A model generated the notes under the pieces. The model did no database searches. It was not told the origin of the DNA and worked only from the letters and a program-made list of their open reading frames with translations. A stretch of DNA of 64,000 nucleotides. Source: Mesorhizobium sp. B2-8-5. Lineage in GTDB: Bacteria > Pseudomonadota > Alphaproteobacteria > Rhizobiales > Rhizobiaceae. The stretch lies in assembly GCF_006440675.2 (NCBI RefSeq), contig NZ_CP083951.1:6047501-6111500 (forward strand). Direction: 5' to 3'. The position numbers and the translations under genes are program-made. Every line of letters begins with the position of its first letter. The first letter of the stretch is position 1. Below are positions 43,700 to 54,408 of this stretch, piece after piece.

Positions 43700-46000
43700 A
43701 TGCCGGGCCGGATCGTATGTTTTGTCATGAGCGGGGGCGTTGGTTCACGGCTTTGGCCGCTCTCGCGCGAAGACAATCCCAAGCAATTCCACGACCTTTC
43801 CGGCGACGGATCCATGCTTGCGAAGACCGTCCGGCGTCTCAAGGCCCGGCCCGAAGGTGAGACCCCAATCTACCTGATAGCGTCCGAGCGGCATGCCGAT
43901 CGCGTTATTTCCGACATCGGTCCACTCGGCCTGGACGGCGGCAGACCGATTTTCGAGCCAGTTGGCCGCAATACCGCCGCGGCAGTCGCCATAGCCACCC
44001 TGCAAACGATCTTCGAGCATGGCGGCGACGCGCTTGTGCTCGTGGTCCCCTCCGATCATGAGATATCAACCGAGGCGCAATTCTGGGAAACGGTCGAGGT
44101 GGGCCGGCCTGTGGCCGAGTCAGGACGCCTTGTCATATTCGGCATCAAGCCGACACATCCGGAAACCGGGTACGGTTACATCGAGGTTGCGGCAAATGCC
44201 GACGGCGTGGCCGCCGTTGCGCGCTTTGTCGAGAAGCCCAATGCCGAGACAGCTCGCCAATACGCGTCGTCGGGAAGGTTCTATTGGAACGCCGGCATCT
44301 TCCTGTTTCGCGCAGACACGATGCGGCGAGCATTTCTCGAGTTCCGGCCGGACATCTGGGACAGCGCCGAACGGGCCCACAAGACCGCACGGGACGACGT
44401 TTCGGGCATCTACCTGCCACAGAGTTTCTACTCGGCTGTCCCGTCGACCTCGATCGACTACGCCGTCATGGAGCATGCCCACGACACCGCGATGGTTACG
44501 GCCTCCTTCCGCTGGAATGATCTTGGATCGTGGCAGTCGCTGCTCGAAGCCAGCCCGACCGACAGCGACGGCAACGTCGTGATGGGGGACGTCGTCGCGA
44601 TGGACTGCAGCAGCTCCTACCTTCGAAGCCAGGGCAGGCTGCTGACCGTCATTGGAATGAAGGATGTGGCCGTGGTGGCAACGCCAGACGCGGTATTCGT
44701 CGCCCCCGTCAGCCACAGCCAGAACGTCAAGAAGGTTGTCGAACAGTTGGAGAAGAGCGGACGACTCGAGACCAAGTTAACAGCGTCGGAAGACCGGGTC
44801 ATCGTCAGCGGGTCATGGCGCAAGCGCGTCGAGCACTGGCTTTTCAACGAAACCCTGCCGGTGTGGTCCACTGCAGGCGTTGACGACGTGTATGGCGGAT
44901 TCCATGAGTCGCTCGGTTTTGACGCGAGGCCGCTACGCAAGCCCAAGCGCACGCGGACGATGGCTCGTCAGATCTACGCTTTCGCGGTGGCCAAGGAACG
45001 CGGTTGGCCTGGACCCGCCGACAAACTTATCAACCACGGGATCGACTTCATCGCGAAATACGGTCGCACCGACCGCGGCGGCTGGGTACGCACCCTAAAT
45101 TGCAACGGCAGCGTGGCTGACCCGGCGGAGGATGCCTACGACCAAGCCTGCGTGCTGCTGGCGCTTGCCCATGCTCATCGATGCGGCCACCAGGACGCCC
45201 TGCGGCTTGCACAGGAGACATTTCATTTCATCGACACGCATCTCGAGGACGGCAGCCTGAACGGCTTCCTCGAGAGCCCCGTCTGGAGCGGGGCGCGGTT
45301 CTCGAACCCGCACATGCACATGCTGGAATCCTTCCTTGCCTGGCATGGGGTCACGGGCGAGCGCGCATATCTGCGTCGCGCGGCACGCGTCATCGATCTC
45401 TTCCGATGCCATTTCTTCGACCAGGAGAGCTGGACAGTTGGAGAACGCTTCGACGTCGATTGGCTGCCGTTGCCGGGGGACGATGGACAGTGGACCGAAC
45501 CAGGGCACCATTTCGAATGGGCCTCTCTCCTCGTCGATTTCGCGCGGGCGAGCGGCCAGAAGGACTTGGTAGCATATGCGAGAAAGCTCTATTCCTCGGC
45601 GGTTGCCAGCGGTTTGAACCGGGCCACGGGTCTGGCCTATGCAGCCGTCTCGCGCCACGGACTGCCCCTCGACCGGCTTTCGCGAAGCTGGCCGCAATGC
45701 GAGGCGATCAAGGCGGCAGTTGCCCTTGATGGTATTGGCGGGCCTGATTTGAAACCCGAGATCGAAGCGCGCGTCGCCCGGCTCTTCAGATGGCATATCG
45801 ATCCCGCACCGCTTGGCTTATGGGTCGACAGGATTGATGAGCGCGGAAGGTCAGTGGCGACGGAGGTCCCCGCGAGCATCTTCTACCACCTGGTCACGGC
45901 GTTGATGCAGTATCTGGACAAGACCGGGGGACAGGTCGAAGCTTTCCCGCTGCCGGTTTCGGAAGTAGGCAAGTCCTCGCTTAGGCAGGTCTACGCCTGA
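43700..46000 (+). CDS. manC: Fused mannose-1-phosphate guanylyltransferase and AGE-family isomerase
   Basis: This protein has about 766 residues. Residues 1-350 are a ManC-type guanylyltransferase with GGVGSRLWPLSREDNPKQFH, SDHEISTEAQFWETV and HPETGYGYIEVAANADG. Residues 380-766 form an AGE-family alpha/alpha barrel (ARQIYAFAVAKERGW, SVADPAEDAYDQACVLLALA, FSNPHMHMLESFLAW). Usual bifunctional PMI-GMP enzymes carry a cupin as the isomerase; here the isomerase fold is different. The likely result is that mannose or fructose phosphate interconversion and GDP-mannose formation are in one chain. The ATG at 43700 follows GAGAGGAAC. It supplies GDP-mannose to the neighbouring glycosyltransferases. 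Confidence 0.85.
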   Translation: MPGRIVCFVMSGGVGSRLWPLSREDNPKQFHDLSGDGSMLAKTVRRLKARPEGETPIYLIASERHADRVISDIGPLGLDGGRPIFEPVGRNTAAAVAIATLQTIFEHGGDALVLVVPSDHEISTEAQFWETVEVGRPVAESGRLVIFGIKPTHPETGYGYIEVAANADGVAAVARFVEKPNAETARQYASSGRFYWNAGIFLFRADTMRRAFLEFRPDIWDSAERAHKTARDDVSGIYLPQSFYSAVPSTSIDYAVMEHAHDTAMVTASFRWNDLGSWQSLLEASPTDSDGNVVMGDVVAMDCSSSYLRSQGRLLTVIGMKDVAVVATPDAVFVAPVSHSQNVKKVVEQLEKSGRLETKLTASEDRVIVSGSWRKRVEHWLFNETLPVWSTAGVDDVYGGFHESLGFDARPLRKPKRTRTMARQIYAFAVAKERGWPGPADKLINHGIDFIAKYGRTDRGGWVRTLNCNGSVADPAEDAYDQACVLLALAHAHRCGHQDALRLAQETFHFIDTHLEDGSLNGFLESPVWSGARFSNPHMHMLESFLAWHGVTGERAYLRRAARVIDLFRCHFFDQESWTVGERFDVDWLPLPGDDGQWTEPGHHFEWASLLVDFARASGQKDLVAYARKLYSSAVASGLNRATGLAYAAVSRHGLPLDRLSRSWPQCEAIKAAVALDGIGGPDLKPEIEARVARLFRWHIDPAPLGLWVDRIDERGRSVATEVPASIFYHLVTALMQYLDKTGGQVEAFPLPVSEVGKSSLRQVYA

Positions 46001-46731
46001 CTTGACGGTTCCCTCGTCATGCGGAACGCGGTGGGTAGCTTGGCCGTGACAATGGATCGCTGGGTCAGCTCTGGTCTATTTGTCAGAGAACGCATTGCCC
46101 ACGCTGCGTGCACGGCCATATAGGCAGGACGCGACTTAAAAGCGCGTCGCGCTGAAGCGGATTCAGGCGCTTTAAGGCTTTGTTTTCATGCATGTCGTTA
46201 TCGCAAAACCGCTGCACACTTTTGCGCGACACGCATTAGTCAGACGTAATCCAAGGCACAAACCTTGGCGGCTGGCGCTCATTGTTTGCGCAGGAATTCA
46301 AGTAGCCTTGGCCGAGCTGAGAGCGACAAAGCATCCTTTTGGCTAAATTAGCAATTTCATGAATGGGGACTAAAGGTCGTTCTAGCCAGCGCCGCCCAAA
46401 ACGCTGGTCAGGCCCAGCGGCTGTCCAAGTCACCCCCGCGCCTGCTGGGCCGCCCCTTAACCCGCCGGCTATTGAAATTGCCGTATCAACTGAACGAGCG
46501 ACAACCGTTTGACGGCTGCAAAAAGCTCGAAGCGGTGATCTGATCCGCAAACCGTCCTGTATGCACGCCGTTGCCGCCGTTTACCGCATGCATCGATCGC
46601 AGGCATTCCGGCCTCATGTAACGGAGCTATGTGTGGGGAAGCCAGGCCGAGGAGCAGGAAACGTTGGAAGGTGGACAGAAGCGACAATCGGAAATTCGTT
46701 AGCAAAATAAGCGATTTAGCGAATAGCCCGA
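46001..46731. other. Gap at the end of the accessory region
   Basis: No gene is supported. It contains a second copy of the palindromic intergenic repeat (46138-46232) and lies at the 3' side of the tRNA-His gene. Open frames crossing the tRNA are artefacts. Confidence 0.45.
46138..46232 (-). repeat. RIME-like palindromic repeat, copy B
   Basis: It is the reverse complement of copy A (12632-12714 plus 13899-13924) and has no insertion. The shared block runs from AAAGCGCGTCGCGCTGAAGC to CACTTTTGCGCGACAC, with the loop-side stretch TTTGTTTTCATGCATGTCG. It proves the original form of copy A before the IS4 insertion. Confidence 0.75.
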
Positions 46732-46808
46732 TGGTACCGTTGGCTGGGATCGAACCAGCGACCTCCGGATCCACAATCCGGCGCTCTAACCAGCTGAGCT
46801 ACAACGGC
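46732..46808 (-). tRNA. tRNA-His (GTG)
   Basis: The minus-strand sequence GCCGTTGTAGCTCAGCTGG opens the gene. The anticodon arm holds GATTGTGGAT with GTG, the T arm is GCTGG-TTCGATC-CCAGC, and CCA is encoded. The acceptor stem has a G1-U72 pair and A73, with no G-1 to pair with, which fits the alphaproteobacterial form of this tRNA. Its 3' end faces the accessory region, the orientation typical of integration targets. Confidence 0.95.
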
Positions 46809-46953
46809 ACGCCTGCCTGAGTTGGATCGAGGAAGCTTCTTTCTCCGCGATCCGCTCTGTCGTTCGGCGATGCGTCAAATACGGGCTATCGGATTCTAAT
46901 TCAAGGGCTTTGATAAGGGAAAGGACGGGTTTCCTCATCCGCCGCCGTCAAGG

Positions 46954-47090
46954 CAAAAGAAAAGGCCGGCGGGAGGAGGTGCCGGCCTTTTCCTGTTACG
47001 AGCCAGCGGGAGGAGGTGCTGGCTGGTCACCCCGGAAATGGAGGGAGGAGGTTCCATCCCCGGGTATCTGGTTGTTCAACCCTATCGCAC
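46954..47090 (-). ncRNA. Putative regulatory RNA with anti-Shine-Dalgarno loops (MmgR-like)
   Basis: Three consecutive hairpins carry the same 10-base loop. In minus-strand order it is ACCTCCTCCC each time: loops at 47043-47052, 47008-47017 and 46971-46980. The last stem (GCCGGC pairs) is followed on the minus strand by TTTTCTTTTG, a good intrinsic terminator. A fourth small hairpin (GGTTG/CAACC) lies at about 47070. CCUCCUCCC loops are a hallmark of several alphaproteobacterial small RNA families that bind Shine-Dalgarno sequences, among them MmgR (alpha-r8), linked to PHB storage. It lies in the 3' region of phaP on the same strand. It may be an independent RNA or a processed 3' UTR; the 5' end is not fixed. 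Confidence 0.6.
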
Positions 47091-47147
47091 GACTATTTGT
47101 CTGACGAAATGCGACGTTTTGATGCATCGCAGGGTTGTGCGCGAAAA

Positions 47148-47612
47148 TCAGGCAGCCTTGGCGTCCTTCATCGCCTTCTCAAAGGCGCTCTTTACCGGCT
47201 TGGAGACGTCCTCGACCGCCTTGGTGGTAACGGCCTGGAACTCCTTGGCCTGCTCGACGGCCATTTCGACGCGCTTGCGCAGGAAGGAGGTCTGCAGCTC
47301 GACGACTTCCGAAAGGGTCTTGGCGCCGACCAGGGCTTCGAGGTGCGAGAAGCTGGCCTCGGCATTGGCGCGCAGCGCGGCGATGGCCTTCAGCGAAACG
47401 TCGCTGGAAACGGTCTTGGCGGTCTCGTAGGTCGACTCCAGAACCTTCTGGGTCTCCTCGGCGCCGGTCTTCAGCTTGGCATAGGCTTCCTTCGACTGCT
47501 CGACGCCCTTCTCGGCGAAGGCGCGGATCTGGTCGGAGGCCTTGGAAGCGTCGAAGCTCGGGAATTCGACGTTCTCGATGGTCTCTGCGGTCTTTGCGGT
47601 GGTCTTGGACAT
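47148..47612 (-). CDS. phaP: Phasin (PHB granule-associated protein)
   Basis: This 154-residue amphipathic helical protein matches the phasin_2 family: ASDQIRAFAEKGVEQSKEAY, then GAEETQKVLESTYETAKTVS and a long heptad-rich tail. It coats polyhydroxybutyrate granules. The start follows AAAGG. The same gene order, phasin then a CbrA-type kinase then acetoacetyl-CoA synthetase, is known in Sinorhizobium meliloti. A promoter and a dyad lie upstream at 47672-47718. Confidence 0.92.
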   Translation of the reverse strand: MSKTTAKTAETIENVEFPSFDASKASDQIRAFAEKGVEQSKEAYAKLKTGAEETQKVLESTYETAKTVSSDVSLKAIAALRANAEASFSHLEALVGAKTLSEVVELQTSFLRKRVEMAVEQAKEFQAVTTKAVEDVSKPVKSAFEKAMKDAKAA

Positions 47613-47671
47613 TTTCCAACCTTTCGGGGCAGCGGCTTTGACAGAAAGCCGTCTCGTTCATGTATGATGGC

Positions 47672-47718
47672 AATATAAAGGGTTTTTTGTGCATTGCAAC
47701 ATCTTTGTTGCACCGCAC
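47672..47718 (-). promoter_or_regulatory. phaP promoter with overlapping dyad, candidate PhaR site
   Basis: Reading toward phaP, TTGCAA (47699-47694) and TATATT (47677-47672) are 16 bases apart. An inverted repeat, GTGCATTGCAAC-N6-GTTGCACCGCAC (47689-47718, two mismatches), covers the -35. The phasin repressor PhaR is known to bind TGC-rich sites of this kind, so repression released by PHB is likely. This is inferred. Confidence 0.5.
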
Positions 47719-47873
47719 CATAAAATCTTCCCTGACGTCAGCCATAGGGCCGTTAACCAAGAGCCCAGAGATTTCGACCCATGCAAGCCTAGGCTTGTGG
47801 ACCTTGGGGCCACAGGCTTTTATTAACAAAGCGTTAACTGAAAAAATGCCCGCTCCGGAGGGTTGGCCAGCGC

Positions 47874-50800
47874 ATGCCGCCTGAAAACTACTCCTTCCTC
47901 GACGTTGCCGTGCTCGACGCGGTGCGCCAGCGCTTTGCCGCCGGCGACGCGCTGGCCATTTTATCGACCGACCTCGAACAGGTGATCTGGGCGAACGGAC
48001 CGGGGGCGTCGATGTTCGGCTATCCGGATATCGAGGCCATCATCGGCGCCTCAGCGCGGCTGCCGTTGGTCGCGCGCCGGCAGATCATGGCGACCAGCGG
48101 CTTTCCCAACATCGGCAGCGATCGCGCCATCACGGTGAGGCTGGCCACCGGCATGGTGAGCCGCGCAGCCGGCTTCCTGGCCAGCGCCGTGACGATGCCG
48201 GACGGCGAGACGTCAATCATGCTGGCGGTGCCGGCGGCGCAGATCAGTTCGCGCAGCGCCGGCGAAATCGCCAGCCGTGCAATCGGCGGCTTTACCGAGG
48301 CCGGGCATTTCATTGCCTTCGTCGACGCGCAAGGCGATGTCGAAGCAGCCTCGGACGGCTTTGCGGCGCTCGGCATCGAGCCGCGGACGCTGGCTGCCCT
48401 GGTTGCGGATGTGGCAAGCAGCGGCGACCGCGTCGTCAAACGCCTCGTGCCGGGCACCAACACCTCCTATCCGGCCGGGTTTGCACGGCTCACCGATACG
48501 CGCCATCTGCTGGTGGTGATCGACGAGGACCAACTCGACGACTCCGGTGCCGGCCAAGACGATCAGCCGGTCGCCGACCAGGGCGATCAGACCGGCGATC
48601 AGCAAGTTGCCGCGCCCGAGGCGGTTAGCGCCCCGCCGCCAGGTGAAAGCCCGGCAATCGAGCCCGAGCCTCAGCCTGTCCAGGACAACCCAATGCCTGT
48701 CGTGGCGGCTGGCGAAGGGGCCGAGCCAACGCCGGAGGCTCCCGACGGCGACGCACTGCCCGACGCGGAGAGCCGGACCCTGGCGCGCCAGCGGTCTACC
48801 CGAACCGACCATCAGGCCGACGCCGCCGACACCAGCCGGCAGGCCGCCGATGCCCGCGCTGGCCAGCACGATCATTGGTACTTCAATGCCGGCAACGAGG
48901 ACACCGGACATGCTCAACCGGCAGCGCTGGCGGAGGACGCACCGGAGGGCGCCGCCACGGCCAAAGGCCAAGGGCAGGATGGCGGCGAAACCGCCGCACG
49001 CGAAACCGCCACACCCGCCCAGCCGACCCCGCCCCGCGACATCGACCGCTCCGCGCCGCCATTGCGCTTCGTCTGGCGCACCGACGCCGAAGGCCGGTTC
49101 AGCGCGCTGTCGCCCGAATTCGCCGACATCGTCGGCCAGCCTGCCGCCGATGTGATCGGCCGCCGCTTCAAGGATGTTGCAGCCACTTTCGGCCTCGACG
49201 CCTCGGGCGAGATCGCCGGCCTGCTCGACCGGCGCGATACCTGGTCCGGCCGCTCGGTGCTGTGGCCGGTGGCCGGAACCGGCCTGAAGATCCCCGTCGA
49301 TCTGGCGGCGCTGCCCGTCTATGGCCGCAGCCGCGCCTTCGAGGGGTTTCGCGGCTTCGGCGTCGCGCGCAGCGCCGACGCCGTGGCCGATCCGGAAGCG
49401 CTTGGCATGGCCCTGGTGCCGAATGCCGCACCAGCAGGAGCCGCTGCCGCCGGGGCCGAGCCGTCGGTCGAGCAGCCAGGCTCGGAACAGACCGAACAGC
49501 CGAAGCCTGAGGACCCCTTCCAGGGCGAAGTGCCGGCATTGACCATCGTGCCGAAGCCGGAGCGGCGCTTTGCCGACAAGGTGATAAGGCTGGCCGAGCA
49601 TCGCCAGCCGGCCAACGACAAGCAGCCGGGAAGCGACACGCCGGCAAATCAGAGGAGCCTGTCGATCCTCGAGCGCAGCGCCTTCCGCGAGATCGGCGAG
49701 CGGCTGCGCAAGGACAGTTCCGCCCCTGCCGCGGAACGCGCCGCCGAAGCCGACAAGCAGCCAGATGCGGCCGCCGCCGGCAAGGGCGCGGCGACGGTGA
49801 AGGAACCGGCCAACGAAGCGAGGGCCGACGCAAACCAGCCGCTTGCGCCCGACACAGCGGAGGACGACGGTTCCGAGCGGGAAGCGAGCTTGGCATCCGC
49901 AGCGCAAGCCCCGGAAGCCGATGACGCGAAGGCCGATGCGGAGACCGCGGAAGCGGAGACCGAAGCGGAAGACCAGGAAGACCTGGCGCGGCTCGATGGC
50001 ATCGATGGCGCCGCCGAGGCAGACGACACCGGCCAGGCCGAGACCTCGGCGGCTTCCGGCTCGCTGCTCAACTATGCCGATGGCGAGAAACCCACGGAAG
50101 ACGCCGGCGTCGCGCCGGTTTCCCAGCCCGAGCAGGCAGAGGGCACCCGTCAGGCCGACGAATCTGCTTCCACGGAACCGCGGCAGCCGGTCGAACAGCC
50201 TGAGGCAGAGCCGGTCGCGGCCGGGCAGTCCGGCCCCGATGCGACGGCCGACGATGACAGCATGACCGCCGACGATTTCCGCGATGCGCAAGACAATGAG
50301 GATTGGGCAGGCTCCGACGCGAATACCGCGGCGGCGGCGGAAGAACAGCCGGCAGCGCCGGCGCGGCCGCGCCTCGACGTGCCGCCGCTCAAACTGTCGG
50401 GTTTCGTACCGTCCGCTTTTTCGACCGGAGAGGAAGCCAAGGCGCCCGATACACCCATCCTCGCCAGGCTGCCGGTGCCGCTGCTCATCCATTCGGGCGA
50501 CGTGCTGCATTATGCCAACGAAGCCTTCCTCGAACTCACCGGCTACGGGGCGCTGGACGACCTCGCGGATGCGGGTGGCCTGGGCGCGCTCTTCGCCGAT
50601 CCATATGCCGAGGACACCGCGGCGGACGAAAGCGACCACTCGCTGAAGCTCAAGACCCGCAACGGCCAGGAATTCCCGATCGATGCGCTGCTGCGCTCAG
50701 TGCCGTGGCGCGGCGGCAGGGCGCTGATGCTGGTGGTGCGGCGTTCCGGCGAGGACGACGCGGCGCATTTCACCGCCGCCAATGACGAACCGGCGCTGCA

Positions 50801-51935
50801 GCCGGACGTGCCGGAACTGAAGTCGCGCATTGCGGAAATGCGCACCATCATCGACACCGCCACGGACGGCGTCGTGCTGATCGGCCGCGACGGCGACATC
50901 CGCTCGATCAGCCGGCCGGCGGAGGCGCTGTTCGGTTTCGACAGCGACGAGGTCGCCGGCAAGCCCTTTGCCTCGCTGTTCGCCATCGAGAGCCAGCGCG
51001 CGGCGCGCGACTATCTCGCCGGCCTTTCGGAGCCGGGGGTGGCGAGCGTCTTGAATGACGGTCGCGAGGTCATCGGCCGCGAGGCGCAGGGACGTTTCAT
51101 TCCGCTGTTCATGACCATCGGCCGGCTGCCCAACGACAGCGGCTTCTGCGCCGTGGTGCGCGACATCACGCAATGGAAGCGTGCCGAGGAAGACCTGACG
51201 CAAGCGCGCGCGGTGGCGGAGCGCGCCTCCTCGCAGAAGACGGATTTCCTGGCCCGCATCAGCCATGAGATCCGCACCCCGCTCAACGCCATCATCGGCT
51301 TTTCCGAGCTGATGGTGGACGAGAAATTCGGCCCGATCACCAACGACCGCTATCGCGACTATCTGCGCGACATCAACCGCTCGGGCAACCATGTGCTCGA
51401 CCTCGTCAACGACCTGCTCGACATCTCGAAGATCGAGGCCGGTCAGCAGGAGATGGATTACGAGGCGGTGTCGCTCAACGACACGCTGGCCGAGACGGTG
51501 GCGATGATGCAGCCGCAGGCCAATCGCGAACGCGTCATCATCCGCTCCAGCTTCGCCTCGCGGTTGCCGGAAGTGGTGGCGGACCTGAGAAGCGTGCGCC
51601 AGATCGCCCTGAACGTCCTGTCCAACGCCATCCGCTACACCCAGGCCGGCGGCCAGGTGATCGTCTCGACCGCTTACGAAGCCTCGGGCGATGTCGTCAT
51701 GCGCGTGCGCGACACCGGCATCGGCATGACCCAGGCCGAGATCGAGCAGGCGCTGAAACCGTTCAAGCAGATCAATGCGTTGAAGCGCGGACGCGGCGAC
51801 GGCACTGGCCTTGGCCTGCCCCTCACCAAGGCCATGGTGGAGGCGAACCGCGCCCGTTTCGCCATCACCTCGACGCCTGGCGAAGGAACCCTGGTCGAGG
51901 TCGCCTTCCCGTCGACCCGCGTGCTCGCGGAGTAA
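47874..51935 (+). CDS. cbrA: PAS sensor histidine kinase, CbrA type
   Basis: This 1353-residue protein has a PAS-like N-terminal part, a PAS domain (about 395-500), a very long acidic Ala/Pro/Gln-rich linker (about 520-830), further PAS domains (about 860-1100) and a transmitter. The H box is FLARISHEIRTPLNAIIGFS, the N box ALNVLSNAIRYTQ, the G1 box VRDTGIGM and the G2 box GDGTGLGLPLTKAM. In S. meliloti CbrA controls CtrA through DivK and affects cell division and succinoglycan. The gene order with phaP and aacS supports orthology. No transmembrane helix is seen. GGAGGG lies some 15 bases before the ATG. Confidence 0.8.
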   Translation: MPPENYSFLDVAVLDAVRQRFAAGDALAILSTDLEQVIWANGPGASMFGYPDIEAIIGASARLPLVARRQIMATSGFPNIGSDRAITVRLATGMVSRAAGFLASAVTMPDGETSIMLAVPAAQISSRSAGEIASRAIGGFTEAGHFIAFVDAQGDVEAASDGFAALGIEPRTLAALVADVASSGDRVVKRLVPGTNTSYPAGFARLTDTRHLLVVIDEDQLDDSGAGQDDQPVADQGDQTGDQQVAAPEAVSAPPPGESPAIEPEPQPVQDNPMPVVAAGEGAEPTPEAPDGDALPDAESRTLARQRSTRTDHQADAADTSRQAADARAGQHDHWYFNAGNEDTGHAQPAALAEDAPEGAATAKGQGQDGGETAARETATPAQPTPPRDIDRSAPPLRFVWRTDAEGRFSALSPEFADIVGQPAADVIGRRFKDVAATFGLDASGEIAGLLDRRDTWSGRSVLWPVAGTGLKIPVDLAALPVYGRSRAFEGFRGFGVARSADAVADPEALGMALVPNAAPAGAAAAGAEPSVEQPGSEQTEQPKPEDPFQGEVPALTIVPKPERRFADKVIRLAEHRQPANDKQPGSDTPANQRSLSILERSAFREIGERLRKDSSAPAAERAAEADKQPDAAAAGKGAATVKEPANEARADANQPLAPDTAEDDGSEREASLASAAQAPEADDAKADAETAEAETEAEDQEDLARLDGIDGAAEADDTGQAETSAASGSLLNYADGEKPTEDAGVAPVSQPEQAEGTRQADESASTEPRQPVEQPEAEPVAAGQSGPDATADDDSMTADDFRDAQDNEDWAGSDANTAAAAEEQPAAPARPRLDVPPLKLSGFVPSAFSTGEEAKAPDTPILARLPVPLLIHSGDVLHYANEAFLELTGYGALDDLADAGGLGALFADPYAEDTAADESDHSLKLKTRNGQEFPIDALLRSVPWRGGRALMLVVRRSGEDDAAHFTAANDEPALQPDVPELKSRIAEMRTIIDTATDGVVLIGRDGDIRSISRPAEALFGFDSDEVAGKPFASLFAIESQRAARDYLAGLSEPGVASVLNDGREVIGREAQGRFIPLFMTIGRLPNDSGFCAVVRDITQWKRAEEDLTQARAVAERASSQKTDFLARISHEIRTPLNAIIGFSELMVDEKFGPITNDRYRDYLRDINRSGNHVLDLVNDLLDISKIEAGQQEMDYEAVSLNDTLAETVAMMQPQANRERVIIRSSFASRLPEVVADLRSVRQIALNVLSNAIRYTQAGGQVIVSTAYEASGDVVMRVRDTGIGMTQAEIEQALKPFKQINALKRGRGDGTGLGLPLTKAMVEANRARFAITSTPGEGTLVEVAFPSTRVLAE

Positions 51936-51960
51936 CCTGCCGACGAGTCGCGCCAAAGAA

Positions 51961-51983
51961 AAAGGCGTCCTGGAGGACGCCTT
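51961..51983 (-). terminator. Rho-independent terminator after aacS
   Basis: The stem AAGGCGTCC (51962-51970) pairs with GGACGCCTT (51975-51983) around a 4-base loop. On the minus strand it is followed by TTTTTCTTT, so it best serves the leftward aacS gene. Its hairpin also lies just after the cbrA stop and may work in both directions. Confidence 0.75.
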
Positions 51984-52183
51984 GAGAAATGGGATGCTGT
52001 CACAACGGGGGCTTGAGCTGAACCTCAGGGACGAGGAACGGGATTTCTCCCTCAAGTTACACGCGACTATCGGGGTCGTCCCTTAACAAGTCCTTACCGG
52101 GTGCCAAAAAAATTTACGAATGTGTACCACCCGTGAAATCTAGGTAAATTCGCCGGACAGATTTCGTTAACCACGACATGCCG

Positions 52184-54142
<1,959 letters not shown>

Positions 54143-54408
54143 GATCGCTCCTCCCAAAGCGCGTCGCGTTCGAGCCAATTAAGCTCATCGTCGCATCTGC
54201 CATCGTCCCAGAAACGGCGCGCGATTGCGGATCGGGATCGTGCAGACCGCTTATGCATATTGCAGCGCAGCAGAGCAAGATTTTGTTCGGACGAGCCACG
54301 GCTGTCGCTGCGCAAATGCCATCGCAAGGCCATAAAGACTTGAAAAGCGTCGGCGCTCGGTTACACCCGTCGGGCGATTTTGTCGGCAATGAAAGCATAC
54401 GGGGCGAA

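Noticed and set aside
46469..46774. Minus-strand open frame ending in the tRNA-His
   Set aside because: Its start (VAGSIPANG-type sequence) is the well-known artefact of translating a tRNA.
46960..46991. Hairpin as a plus-strand terminator
   Set aside because: The longer T-rich tail is on the minus strand, and no plus-strand gene ends nearby.
48213..50639. 808-codon minus-strand frame opposite cbrA
   Set aside because: The low-complexity, GC-rich linker of cbrA keeps the opposite strand open; translation is Arg/Gly-rich with no domain.
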